Source: Sphingomonadaceae bacterium (GTDB lineage Bacteria; Pseudomonadota; Alphaproteobacteria; Sphingomonadales; Sphingomonadaceae). Taken from it: a stretch of 62,382 nucleotides of DNA. Under the pieces are notes generated by a model. That model did not search any database and was not told the origin of the DNA. It saw only the letters and a list, made by a program, of their open reading frames with translations. A program made the position numbers and the translations under genes. Positions 26,366-35,081 of the stretch are shown here, one piece after another. The first letter of the stretch is position 1. Each line of letters opens with the position of its first letter. The stretch is from positions 1-62,382 of the forward strand of contig CANJUF010000016.1 in assembly GCA_947477745.1 (NCBI GenBank), in the 5' to 3' direction.

Positions 26366-27178
26366 ATGAAGAGAATTCTGATTGCAGCCGCACTGTCATC
26401 GACAGTTCTTTCCGCACCAGCATTGGCCAGAGACGACAGTCCTTATATCGAGCTCAACGCCGGCGCGATGATGGCTGACGACTTCAAGGTCAGGGAAGTC
26501 GGCGACACCACCGGATCGGTGGCGGAACTTGACACCGACATGGGTTATGATTTCGGCGGAGTGTTCGGCTACGATTTCGGCGGCTTCCGGCTCGAATCCG
26601 AAGTCAGTTACCGCAAGGCCAAGAACAAGGAACTGGGAGCCCCCGACGGGGTGCTCGACGAACAGGATCTTGGCGGAAGCGCATCTGCCCTTAGCGTAAT
26701 GCTCAACGGCCTGCTCGATTTCGGGTCCGACGACGGCCTGCAGTTCTTCGCAGGCGGCGGCGCCGGTATTGCCCAGGTGCGGCACCGCGTTAGCATCGAT
26801 GACGAACGTTTCTTCCGCGGCCGATCGAGGGATTTTGCCTGGCAGGGCCTCGCCGGTCTGCGCTTCCCGGTGAGCGACAGGGTCGATCTGGGCCTCAAGT
26901 ACCGGTACTTCAATGTGCCGAACTATTCGATGGTGAACCGGGTTGACGGGCTGAAATACAAGACCGACTGGACCTCGCATTCGGTCATGGCCACGCTGGG
27001 CTTCAATTTCGGCGGCTGTGACTGTGAAGAGCTTCCACCGCCGCCGCCTCCTCCTCCTCCTCCTCCTCCGCCCCCGCCGCCCGCGACGATGACCTGTCCG
27101 GACGGGACCGTGGTCGGCATGAACGAGGCGTGCCCGCTGCCGCCGCCGCCGCCTCAGCCGGCGCCCGAGCGCGGATAA
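26366..27178 (+). CDS. Outer-membrane beta-barrel protein with poly-proline tail (OmpA-N-like)
   Basis: A 270-residue exported protein. Signal peptide MKRILIAAALSSTVLSAPALA is followed by an eight-strand barrel (SPYIELNAGAMMADDFKV at the start, HSVMATLGFNFGG as last strand, about residues 22-215). Then come a CDC motif, a run of sixteen prolines, a short disulfide-capable island (CPDGTVVGMNEAC) and a second proline run ending ERG. No OmpA peptidoglycan-binding domain follows. The proline tract is encoded partly by a CCT repeat, prone to slippage. The ATG at 26366 has GTGAGG upstream. A surface or periplasm-spanning role is likely. Confidence 0.8.
   Translation: MKRILIAAALSSTVLSAPALARDDSPYIELNAGAMMADDFKVREVGDTTGSVAELDTDMGYDFGGVFGYDFGGFRLESEVSYRKAKNKELGAPDGVLDEQDLGGSASALSVMLNGLLDFGSDDGLQFFAGGGAGIAQVRHRVSIDDERFFRGRSRDFAWQGLAGLRFPVSDRVDLGLKYRYFNVPNYSMVNRVDGLKYKTDWTSHSVMATLGFNFGGCDCEELPPPPPPPPPPPPPPPPATMTCPDGTVVGMNEACPLPPPPPQPAPERG
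27033..27083 (+). repeat. CCT/CCG trinucleotide tract coding for poly-proline
   Basis: A run of CCN codons including seven consecutive CCT lies inside the barrel protein gene. It is in frame, so slippage by whole repeats would change tail length and not break the frame. Confidence 0.8.
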
Positions 27179-27190
27179 TTCCAGGCCAGA

Positions 27191-27220
27191 GGGGCAAGGG
27201 CGTAACGGCGCTCTTGCCCC
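27191..27220 (+). terminator. Intrinsic terminator-like hairpin after the barrel gene
   Basis: GGGGCAAGGGCG (27191-27202) pairs with CGCTCTTGCCCC (27209-27220) around a TAACGG loop: a 12-bp stem with one G-U wobble, 13 bases after the stop codon. The T tail is poor (CTTG), so termination may be incomplete. Confidence 0.6.
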
Positions 27221-27358
27221 CTTGAAGCTGCCGAACAAATCAAGTCAGCTGCTGCCTTCGATTCGCGCTGCGACAGTCCCGTCGTCACCTGCTAGTGTGT
27301 CGCTGCAAACACGCAGGACAGGGGTGCGGTATTTGAGCGCAAGACGGGGCGGGCGGGC

Positions 27359-28660
27359 GTGAAGCCGAAAATCCTCACCACCATGCGTGGCTATGGCTGG
27401 CGCCCGTTTGGCAGCGATGCCCTCGCGGGCATGACCGTGGCGCTGGTGGCGCTGCCGCTCAGCATTGCCATTGCGATCGCTTCGGGCGCGCCTCCCGCTG
27501 CGGGGCTGGTCACCGCGGTCGTGGGAGGATTTCTCATCTCCGCACTTGGCGGCAGCCGTGTGCAGATCGGCGGGCCGACCGGAGCCTTCATCGTCGTCGT
27601 CTATGGCGTCATTCACGCGCACGGCTACGGCGGTCTGCTGGTCGCCACGATGATGGCGGGGGTCATTCTGCTCGTCGCCGGACTGCTCGGAGCAGGCCGC
27701 CTGATCCGGCACGTTCCCGAGCCGGTGATCGAGGGCTTTACCATCGGCATCGCGGTGGTGATCGCCTTCAGCCAGATCAAGGACCTTGCCGGCATGGCGG
27801 GGCCAAATCTTCCCGCTGAATTCATCGCCAAACTGCAGGGACTGTGGGCCATGCGCGGTTCTACCGATACCAGCGCCCTTACCCTCGGAGTAGTCTGCAT
27901 CGCGGCGATCCTCACGCTGCGCAGGCTTGCGCCCAGAGTGCCGTGGCTGGTCCCCGTCGTCGTGCTCGCCAGCATGATGGCAGCATTTGCGCTGCCATCG
28001 GTCGATACCGTTTCGGAGCGATACGGCGCGCTGCCCGGCGGATTGCCGATGCCGGCAATGCCAAGCCTGACGGTGAAAATGGCCGCAGAGCTGCTGCCTT
28101 CGGCGCTGACCATCGCGTTTCTCGCCGGGATCGAGTCGCTGCTGTCCGCCATCGTCGCTGACCGGATGATCGGTGCAGCGCATCGCTCTAATGCCGAGCT
28201 TATCGCGCAGGGCGCCGCCAATGTCGCATCGCCGCTATTCGGCGGCCTGCCTGCGACCGGCGCTATCGCGCGCACCGCGACCAATGTGAATGCCGGAGGG
28301 CGAACCCCGGTTGCGGGAATGGTTCACGCCCTGGCGATCCTGCTGGCGATGGTGGTTGCCGCTCCGCTCGCCGGGGCGCTGGCGCTGCCTGCCCTGGCCG
28401 GGCTTCTGGTGGTCACGGCCTGGTCGATGAGCGAGCCGCATCGTTGGCGCGAACGGCTTCGCTTGCCCAAGTCCGACCTGCTGCTCCTGATCGGGACAGC
28501 GCTGCTGACGGTGCTTGTCGATCTCACTCTGGCGATTGGCGTGGGAACGGTTGCCGGGCTTGCGCTGCGCCTGGCGCGCGGCGAGATTGCCGCGCCCCGG
28601 TGGCACACCCCGTTCAGATGGGGCGGCCACGGCCGAGAAGATAAGGACGGTCCCGGATAA
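27359..28660 (+). CDS. SulP family inorganic anion transporter without STAS domain
   Basis: A 433-residue membrane transporter with 12-14 predicted spans. SulP signatures are GMTVALVALPLSIAIAIASG (about 22-41), AALGGSRVQIGGPTGAF-type sequence (about 60-77), EGFTIGIAVVIAFSQIKDL and FLAGIESLLSAIVADRM. Substrate may be sulfate, bicarbonate or another anion. The protein stops after the last helices with a short basic tail (residues about 405-433); the regulatory cytoplasmic STAS domain of most family members is absent. GTG start at 27359. No carbonic anhydrase or sulfate-assimilation gene is adjacent. Confidence 0.88.
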   Translation: MKPKILTTMRGYGWRPFGSDALAGMTVALVALPLSIAIAIASGAPPAAGLVTAVVGGFLISALGGSRVQIGGPTGAFIVVVYGVIHAHGYGGLLVATMMAGVILLVAGLLGAGRLIRHVPEPVIEGFTIGIAVVIAFSQIKDLAGMAGPNLPAEFIAKLQGLWAMRGSTDTSALTLGVVCIAAILTLRRLAPRVPWLVPVVVLASMMAAFALPSVDTVSERYGALPGGLPMPAMPSLTVKMAAELLPSALTIAFLAGIESLLSAIVADRMIGAAHRSNAELIAQGAANVASPLFGGLPATGAIARTATNVNAGGRTPVAGMVHALAILLAMVVAAPLAGALALPALAGLLVVTAWSMSEPHRWRERLRLPKSDLLLLIGTALLTVLVDLTLAIGVGTVAGLALRLARGEIAAPRWHTPFRWGGHGREDKDGPG

Positions 28661-28694
28661 CGGGCGGGCCGGATTTACCCGGGATGTCTCTCCC

Positions 28695-30146
28695 TTAAAG
28701 ATCCAGATCCTTGATCGGTCCGTCGAAGTTCAGCCGCAATTCGTGGATCGCCGCGTTCAGTTTCTCGACCGGCAGGCCTTTCAGGTAGCCATCGACGATC
28801 CGCTGGTAATTGCTGATCATGCCCTCCACGTCCTTGGACAGGCGCATGAATTCAAAGCCCTGCGCGTGCATTCCGGCCTGCTGGATCGGGATGTTCGAAT
28901 AGTCCTGGCGCGGGATCATTGGGAATTCGACGCTGTTGTAGGGCAGCGCGGTCGGCTCCATCACCGGGTCTGGTTCTTCGGCAAAAGTGGTCAGCGACCA
29001 GATCTCGAAGAAGCACTTTTCCGGGCCGAGCGGTCTGATGCGGTAAGCCGACATGCTCGCAAAGGTCGGCAGCAGGAAATAGTGCGGGAAGAAGAACTGC
29101 ACTGCCGAAACCGGGTGCGACTGCGATACCTCGAGAATGTCGGGGCACGGCTCACCGCGCGCGCGCAGATGCTCGGTCACCGCCTTCATGCCCATGCCGA
29201 ACCACATGGCGATGGCCTGGCCCGGATCGTCGGGCAGGTTGTCGGTCGGCACTTCGCGCAAGATGTCGACTTCCTTCTGGTGGATCATCCCGGCCATGCC
29301 GTCGCTCAGCAGCTGGAAGCTGTGCACCTGCGCTTCGATCGCCTTCTTGATGTCGATGGCTTCGCTGGCAACCCGCGGACGCTCGGTGGCGACGTTGCCC
29401 GTCATACCGCCGCGCACCGATTCGTCCTCATACATCGATGAGTACATGCTGGGGCTGGCCTCATGCAGCTGCGGGTGAGTCTGCATCACGTGGTAGCCTT
29501 CCATGAAGGCCTCCATCGCGATCTTCCAGTTGGCGGGCAGCACGGTGCCATAATGCCATTCGGCGCGCAGGTCGGAGACGCCGTGCTTGTCGAAATCGTC
29601 GGTAACCTGCCCCAGCGTCTCGCGGATCGTAGGCGCATCGTCGTCGAGGTTGATCCACACGCAGCCGCCCCAGGTATCGACCCGGCAGGACACGAGGTTG
29701 ACGTCGTCGGGATCGAGCTGGCGGTCGCTCAGCAGGTGCTTGCCATAAACCCGGGTATTCTTGCCGTCCATGTTCCAGGCCCAGCCATGGAACGGGCAGA
29801 CAAAGCCCTTCTTCGTGCAATTGCCGAAGGCCGAGGAGTAATCCTTGTCGAGCGACTGCCCGCCCGCGAACGGCACACCGCGATGGCGGCAGGCATTGTG
29901 GAAGGCCTTGATGCCGTCATTCGTGCGCACGACAATGACCGACTTGCCGACGTTCGAATACTCGATCCAGTCGCCCACTTCGGGGATCTGCTCGAGGCGG
30001 CAGGCGTTCTGCCAGACGTGAGGCCACAGGTGCTCCAGCTCGGCCTCGTAGAACTCCTGATCGAAATAGCGTTGGACGGGAATCCGCTCCGGGTCGGAAA
30101 CCGGGAAGGGAACTTCGCGCAAACCGTTTCCGGCTGACTTCAGCAT
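28695..30146 (-). CDS. Rieske-type aromatic ring-hydroxylating oxygenase, alpha subunit
   Basis: A 483-residue oxygenase that uses a Rieske [2Fe-2S] centre and mononuclear iron to insert O2 into a ring or side chain. Rieske ligands are C86-R-H88 and C117-P-F-H120. The spacer of 28 residues between the pairs is about ten longer than usual. The iron site is NWK...EGYHVMQTHP with His219 and His224. No beta subunit follows, so an alpha-only (homotrimer) enzyme is likely. A possible electron donor is the ferredoxin at 40572; no ferredoxin reductase is present in the window. Confidence 0.88.
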   Translation of the reverse strand: MLKSAGNGLREVPFPVSDPERIPVQRYFDQEFYEAELEHLWPHVWQNACRLEQIPEVGDWIEYSNVGKSVIVVRTNDGIKAFHNACRHRGVPFAGGQSLDKDYSSAFGNCTKKGFVCPFHGWAWNMDGKNTRVYGKHLLSDRQLDPDDVNLVSCRVDTWGGCVWINLDDDAPTIRETLGQVTDDFDKHGVSDLRAEWHYGTVLPANWKIAMEAFMEGYHVMQTHPQLHEASPSMYSSMYEDESVRGGMTGNVATERPRVASEAIDIKKAIEAQVHSFQLLSDGMAGMIHQKEVDILREVPTDNLPDDPGQAIAMWFGMGMKAVTEHLRARGEPCPDILEVSQSHPVSAVQFFFPHYFLLPTFASMSAYRIRPLGPEKCFFEIWSLTTFAEEPDPVMEPTALPYNSVEFPMIPRQDYSNIPIQQAGMHAQGFEFMRLSKDVEGMISNYQRIVDGYLKGLPVEKLNAAIHELRLNFDGPIKDLDL

Positions 30147-30220
30147 GGCGGCACCTCTCGTGTCGAATAATTCTCGGCAATGAACTTATCGCGATGCATT
30201 CGACATGCAAGGAGATGCTC

Positions 30221-31096
30221 TCAGCGATCAGCCCGGCGATGCGGATCGAGCGCGGAGCGGCCAGAGCGCGGCGCCACTGCAACGCCGCCCATCGCTTCGA
30301 GCCGCGCGATGCGCTCGCGCGTGTCAGGGTGCGTCGAGAACAGCGAGCGCACGCTCGTCGGCACGATGTAAAGCTGCGCGGCAGCCGGGTTGCGGATCAC
30401 CGCCTGGCTCGGCATCTGCTGCGCCGGCATGGCGATCTTGGCGAGCGCCGAGGCCAGGGCGCGCGGATTTCCGCTGATTTCCGCGCCGGCCCGGTCAGCG
30501 CCGAACTCACGCGTGCGGCTGATCGCCATCTGCACGATCATCGCCGCGAACGGCGCCATCAGCACGGCGGCGATGGCCGCGACCGGGTTGCGGTTCTCGC
30601 TGCTGCCGAAGAACATACCGAAGTTTGCGATCATCGAGATCGCGCCGGCAATGGTCGCGACCATGGTCATCACCAGGGTGTCGCGATTGCGCACGTGGCC
30701 AAGTTCATGTGCCATCACAGCCTCGACCTCTGCGGGCGTCAGAAGGTCCAGCAGGCCGGTGGTTGCCGCGACGGCCGCATTCTCGGGGTTGCGGCCGGTG
30801 GCGAAGGCGTTGGGGCTCGCGTCCTCGACGATGTAAACCTTGGGCATCGGCAAGCCGGCCCGCTGGGCAAGCCGCGTGACCATGCCGTGAAATTCGGGCG
30901 CGGTGCGGGCATCCACTTCGCGTGCGTTGTGAAGCTTGAGAACGATCTTGTCGGCGTTCCAGTAAGTGAACAGGTTCATGCCCGCAGCGATGACGAGCGC
31001 GATGATGGCCCCGCCGCGTCCGCCAAACATCATGCCGAGCGCCATGAACAGCGCGGTCAGCGCAGCCAGCAGCATGGTCGTCTTGAGCGTATTCAC
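30221..31096 (-). CDS. htpX: Membrane zinc metalloprotease HtpX
   Basis: HtpX degrades misfolded membrane proteins on the cytoplasmic side under envelope or heat stress. The 291-residue protein has two N-terminal membrane spans (about 5-45), the zinc motif HELGH at 130-134 ([13 protein letters not shown]), two further spans, and the third ligand Glu in [23 protein letters not shown] is the usual C-terminal signature. It starts with GTG at 31096, divergent from the aldo/keto reductase (171-base gap). It interrupts the catabolic genes and is probably unrelated to them. Confidence 0.93.
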   Translation of the reverse strand: MNTLKTTMLLAALTALFMALGMMFGGRGGAIIALVIAAGMNLFTYWNADKIVLKLHNAREVDARTAPEFHGMVTRLAQRAGLPMPKVYIVEDASPNAFATGRNPENAAVAATTGLLDLLTPAEVEAVMAHELGHVRNRDTLVMTMVATIAGAISMIANFGMFFGSSENRNPVAAIAAVLMAPFAAMIVQMAISRTREFGADRAGAEISGNPRALASALAKIAMPAQQMPSQAVIRNPAAAQLYIVPTSVRSLFSTHPDTRERIARLEAMGGVAVAPRSGRSALDPHRRADR

Positions 31097-31267
31097 TTTG
31101 CCTGTATCTCCGGTTGCAGACCTTCCCGGAATCTAGAGTGGCCCCGCGCCTTTTCAATTGAAACCGCTGCAATTGTGCTCTTTGCGACACTTTGCGACAT
31201 TGCTTTTGGCGGGCCAATCGACAAGGGTTCCGCCCGGCGAGAATCGCCCGAAGAGAGGGTGAAAACC

Positions 31268-32251
31268 ATGGAATATGTGCGGCTCGGGAAGACTGGCCTC
31301 AAAGTGTCGCGGCTGTGCCTTGGCTGCATGAGCTTCGGCGAGCTCGGCAAGGGCTGGCACAAGTGGATCCTCGAGGAGGACGACGCGCGCGCAGTGATCC
31401 GCCGCGCCGTTGAGGGCGGGATCAACTTCTTCGACACCGCCAACATCTATGCCGCTGGTACCTCCGAGGAAGTGACCGGCAGGGCGCTCAAGGATTTCGC
31501 CCGCCGAGACGAGGTGGTCATTGCGACCAAAGCTCATGGCGCGTGGGGCAAGGGGCCGAACCAGGGCGGGCTTTCGAGGAAAGCGCTGATGCAGGCGATC
31601 GACGATAGCCTGCGGCGGCTGGGCACCGACTATGTCGATCTCTACCAGGTACACCGCTGGGACAATAACACCCCGATCGAGGAGACGCTTGAGGCGCTCA
31701 ACGACATCGTCCGCGCGGGCAAGGTGCGCTATATCGGCGCGAGCTCTATGCACGCCCGCCAGTTTCAGCGTGCGCTGTATGTCTCGCGCAGCAACGGCTG
31801 GGCGCAGTTCGTTTCGATGCAGAATTACGTCAACCTGATCTACCGCGAGGAAGAGCGCGAGATGCTGCCGCTATGCCGCGAGGAAGGCATCGGCGTCATC
31901 CCGTGGAGCCCGCTCGCGCGCGGCAAGCTGACCCGCCCGGTCGGACAGGAGACGCTGAGGTCCGAGACCGACGTGATGAACAAGGTGCTCTATGAAAGGA
32001 TGGCAGACAACGACGGGCAGGTGATCGGCGCGGTCGAACAGGTCGCCCGGGCGCGCGGCGTGCCGATGGCGCAGGTCGCAACCGCATGGGTGCTTGCGCA
32101 GGACGGGATCACTTCACCGATCATCGGCGTTTCGAAGATGGAGCATCTGGACGACGCCCTTGGTGCGCTTGACGTGGAACTGAGCCCGACGGAAATCGAG
32201 CAGCTCGAAGCGCCCTATCAGCCGCATCCGGTCATGGGCGTTAACCTGTGA
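31268..32251 (+). CDS. Aldo/keto reductase
   Basis: A 327-residue TIM-barrel NADPH-dependent reductase. The catalytic tetrad is visible: Asp and Tyr in FFDTANIYAAG (about 51-61), Lys in VIATKAHG and His in LYQVHRWD. GVSKMEHLDDALGAL is the NADP-binding loop of the AKR YajO/Tas-like group. ATG 31268 is chosen; upstream open frame is only the antisense of htpX. The stop overlaps the start of the thioesterase gene (GTGA at 32248-32251), so it begins the plus-strand catabolic operon. Confidence 0.92.
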   Translation: MEYVRLGKTGLKVSRLCLGCMSFGELGKGWHKWILEEDDARAVIRRAVEGGINFFDTANIYAAGTSEEVTGRALKDFARRDEVVIATKAHGAWGKGPNQGGLSRKALMQAIDDSLRRLGTDYVDLYQVHRWDNNTPIEETLEALNDIVRAGKVRYIGASSMHARQFQRALYVSRSNGWAQFVSMQNYVNLIYREEEREMLPLCREEGIGVIPWSPLARGKLTRPVGQETLRSETDVMNKVLYERMADNDGQVIGAVEQVARARGVPMAQVATAWVLAQDGITSPIIGVSKMEHLDDALGALDVELSPTEIEQLEAPYQPHPVMGVNL

Positions 32252-32703
32252 TCTGGCACGACGGTCAGCGGCCGGATTACGGGAAATTCGCGGCTGCAAA
32301 TGCCGATTCGATGATAAGCTGGCTTGGCATGGAGTTCGTCGAGGCTGGCGACGATTTCCTGCGCATGCGCATGCCGGTCGACCACCGCACGGTGCAGCCG
32401 ATGAAGCGCCTGCACGGCGGCGCCTCGGTGGCGCTTGCCGAAACCATCGGTTCGATGGCGGCGGGACGGTGCGTCGATCTCGAACGCTTCACCGTGGTGG
32501 GCGCCGAAATCAACGCCAACCATCTGCGCCCGGCCTTTTCGGGCTGGGTCTATGCCACCGCCCGGCCCATCTCGCTGGGCAGCCGCCTGCACGTCTGGTC
32601 AATCGAGATTGCAGACGAGGCGGGCAAACTGGTTTGCATCAGCCGCTTCACCGCCGCAGTGATCCCTTTGCCGCAGCAGCATGAAAAGCGCGCCGATGCT
32701 TGA
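32248..32703 (+). CDS. PaaI-type hotdog thioesterase
   Basis: A 151-residue acyl-CoA thioesterase of the PaaI/YdiI type. The catalytic pattern RLHGGASVALAETIGSMAA (about 53-71) contains the HGG and the downstream Glu; VVGAEINANHLRPA is the following beta-strand motif. It hydrolyses aryl- or acyl-CoA and may release a trapped CoA intermediate. The GTG start overlaps the aldo/keto reductase stop. The acyl-CoA dehydrogenase pair follows after 49 bases. Confidence 0.88.
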   Translation: MIWHDGQRPDYGKFAAANADSMISWLGMEFVEAGDDFLRMRMPVDHRTVQPMKRLHGGASVALAETIGSMAAGRCVDLERFTVVGAEINANHLRPAFSGWVYATARPISLGSRLHVWSIEIADEAGKLVCISRFTAAVIPLPQQHEKRADA

Positions 32704-32752
32704 TGCCCGGCGATCGATGGCTTAGCGCTCGCCGCAGGGAGAGACCAAGGGC

Positions 32753-33850
32753 ATGACGATCCTTTACGATGAAGCACAGCAAGCGATCGCCACCGAATCG
32801 CGGCGCGTGATCGATGCGCAATACGATCTCCAGAAGCTGCTCGATCTGGTGGACGTCACCGGCCAGTATGACGCGCGCCTTTGGCAGACCGCGGTCGAAC
32901 AGGGCTGGACCGCGCTTTCGGTGCCCGAGCAATATGGCGGGCTAGGGCTTGGCCTGGTCGAGATGGGGCTGATCGCGCAGAGCCTGGGCGCGGTGACACC
33001 CGGCGCGCCGTTTCTTTCGGGCAACGATGCCTTCGTGCAGCTGCTGATGGCCGGAGGCGATGAGGCGGCGCGCGAGACTTGGCTGCCCCGGATCGCGGCT
33101 GGCGAGGCGATTGGCGTCATTGCGCTGGGCGAGGGCGCATCGCCGCTGCCTCCGGTTCCAGCAGTCGCCTTTGCGGACGGCAAGCTCAGCGGCACGAAGT
33201 CCGCGCTCGCAGGCGCGATCAACGCCGATGCGGCAGTGGTTTGGGCAAATTCCAACGGCGTGCCGGTTCTGGCGCTGGTCGAACTGGACGACACCATGCG
33301 CCGCCCGGTCGACAGTTTCGACAATGCGCGCCTCTATGCTTCGCTGACGTTCGATGGTGCGCCGGCCACGGCGCTGCTTGAAGGCGATGCGGCGCGGGAG
33401 GCGGCGCGCACCGCGCTTGCGCGGCTGGCGGTCGTCACCGCGCACGAGCAGACCGGCGGGGCCGAGCAGGCGATGAAGATCGCGCGCGACTATGCGCTCG
33501 AACGCAAGGCTTTCGGACAGCCGATCGGGGCATTCCAGTCAATCAAGCACCGCATCGCCGAGATTTATGGCCTCGTCGAACTGGCCCGCGCCAATTGCAT
33601 CGATGCCGCCGCAAGCGAAGGCAAGGCCGACTTCGTGCTCAAGGCCTGCGCGGCACGGCTTACCGCTAGCGAGGCCTACGACACCGCCGCGCGCGATGCC
33701 GTTCAGATCCACGGTGGCATCGGCGTCACCTGGCAGCTTGGCCTGCACCTGCACATGCGCCGTGCGCGCAGCCTTTCGGCGGAGCTTGGCAGCCCGCTGT
33801 TCTGGGAAGACCTTTTGGTCAGCGAACTCGAGACGGGGGCAGGCGCATGA
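32753..33850 (+). CDS. Acyl-CoA dehydrogenase family protein, subunit with C-terminal FAD half-site
   Basis: A 365-residue ACAD. The C-terminal half has the FAD-dimer motif LERKAFGQPIGAFQSIKHRI (about 244-263) and QIHGGIGVTW. The middle beta-domain motif normally reading EPxxGSD is replaced by LGEGASPLPPVP, so this subunit cannot make a full FAD site alone. The next gene has the opposite pattern. This matches heterotetrameric (alpha2beta2) ACADs known from steroid side-chain degradation. Its stop overlaps the next ATG (ATGA). Confidence 0.88.
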   Translation: MTILYDEAQQAIATESRRVIDAQYDLQKLLDLVDVTGQYDARLWQTAVEQGWTALSVPEQYGGLGLGLVEMGLIAQSLGAVTPGAPFLSGNDAFVQLLMAGGDEAARETWLPRIAAGEAIGVIALGEGASPLPPVPAVAFADGKLSGTKSALAGAINADAAVVWANSNGVPVLALVELDDTMRRPVDSFDNARLYASLTFDGAPATALLEGDAAREAARTALARLAVVTAHEQTGGAEQAMKIARDYALERKAFGQPIGAFQSIKHRIAEIYGLVELARANCIDAAASEGKADFVLKACAARLTASEAYDTAARDAVQIHGGIGVTWQLGLHLHMRRARSLSAELGSPLFWEDLLVSELETGAGA

Positions 33851-35052
33851 TCGATCTGGATACTTTCCGCTCAGATGCGCGCGCCTGGCTCGCGACCATG
33901 GTGCCCGAGTTCGGACGCGAGGCGCGCCGGGGCCTGTCCGATGAGCAGGATCTCGCGCTCGGTCGGCGCTATATGGCGGCGAAGTATGAGGCGGGCTTTG
34001 GCGGCATCCACATGGCCGAGGAATTCGGCGGGCGGGGTCTTTCGGGCCTGCACAAGATCGCCTTCGACCAGGAGGAAATGGAACTCGGTTTTCCGACCGT
34101 CTATTTCGGCATCTCGCTGGGCATGCCGATCCCGATCATCATGAAATTCTGCAAGGACAAGGCTTGGGTCCGCGAGCGCGTGATCGCCGCGCTCAAGGGC
34201 GAGGAAATCTGGTGCCAGCTGTTCTCCGAGCCTGCGGGCGGGTCCGACCTCGCGGGCCTGCGCATGAAGGCCGAGCAGGACGGAAACGGCTGGAAGCTCA
34301 ACGGCCAGAAGCTGTGGACCAGCCACGCACATATCGCCGACTATGGCATCATCGTCGCGCGCAGCGATCCCACCGTGCCCAAGCACAAGGGTCTGACCTA
34401 TTTCTGGGTCGACATGCATGCGCAAGGTGTCGAGGCCAAGCCGTTCGAACTGCTGGACAGGGAAGTCGTCTGCAACGAGGTGTTCTTCGATGACGTCAAG
34501 CTGACCGATGGCCAGCGCATCGGTCCGGTCGGCGGAGGATTCGGCGTTGCCATGGCGACCCTGATGATCGAGCGCTACGTCGCCTCGGATGCCGACGGGT
34601 TCGGGCCTACGATTCCGTTTTTCGTCGATTTCGCCCGCGAGGTCCAGGTCAACGGCAAGCCCGCAATCGAGGACGGGCGCATCCGCTCTGCCATCGCGCG
34701 CAACTTTGCGCTCCGCAATGGCCTGAAGTCGATCCGCGACCGCGCTTTCCTGATGATGGAGGCCGGAACGGAGCCTGGCCCCGAAGGCTCGCTCAGCAAG
34801 CTTGTCTCGGTGCGCAGCCGCCAGAAACTGTCCGAACTCGCCATCGATCTGATGGGCGCGGATGGCCTCGCTTACGAGCGGGACGCGTTCTCCAAGGAGG
34901 ACTGGGTGGCAAGCTGGCTCTCGGTTCCCACCGGGCGCATCGCCGGCGGTGCCGACGAAATGTTGCTCAACACCATCGCCGAGCGAATTCTCGGCTTGCC
35001 GCAAGACCACCGCCCCGACAAAGGCGTTGCGTTCAACCAGATTCCCGCCTGA
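33847..35052 (+). CDS. Acyl-CoA dehydrogenase family protein, subunit with N-terminal FAD half-site
   Basis: A 401-residue ACAD with a full middle-domain motif LFSEPAGGSDLAGLRMKAEQ (about 125-144), LNGQKLWTSHAHIADYGIIV, and the C-terminal IAGGADEMLLNTIAERILGL containing an acidic position in the usual catalytic-loop region. The RKxFGxPIxxxQ motif of ordinary ACADs is missing; the corresponding stretch is ARNFALRNGLKSIRD. Together with the preceding overlapping gene it completes one FAD site per heterodimer. It probably oxidises a bulky acyl-CoA at the alpha-beta bond. Confidence 0.9.
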   Translation: MIDLDTFRSDARAWLATMVPEFGREARRGLSDEQDLALGRRYMAAKYEAGFGGIHMAEEFGGRGLSGLHKIAFDQEEMELGFPTVYFGISLGMPIPIIMKFCKDKAWVRERVIAALKGEEIWCQLFSEPAGGSDLAGLRMKAEQDGNGWKLNGQKLWTSHAHIADYGIIVARSDPTVPKHKGLTYFWVDMHAQGVEAKPFELLDREVVCNEVFFDDVKLTDGQRIGPVGGGFGVAMATLMIERYVASDADGFGPTIPFFVDFAREVQVNGKPAIEDGRIRSAIARNFALRNGLKSIRDRAFLMMEAGTEPGPEGSLSKLVSVRSRQKLSELAIDLMGADGLAYERDAFSKEDWVASWLSVPTGRIAGGADEMLLNTIAERILGLPQDHRPDKGVAFNQIPA

Positions 35053-35081
35053 TCACTCAGGTCCTAGTTCCGGAGACCCTT

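Noticed and set aside
30194..32251. 685-codon frame fusing an upstream region to the aldo/keto reductase
   Set aside because: The upstream 358 codons are antisense to htpX. A good N-terminus for the reductase begins at 31268.
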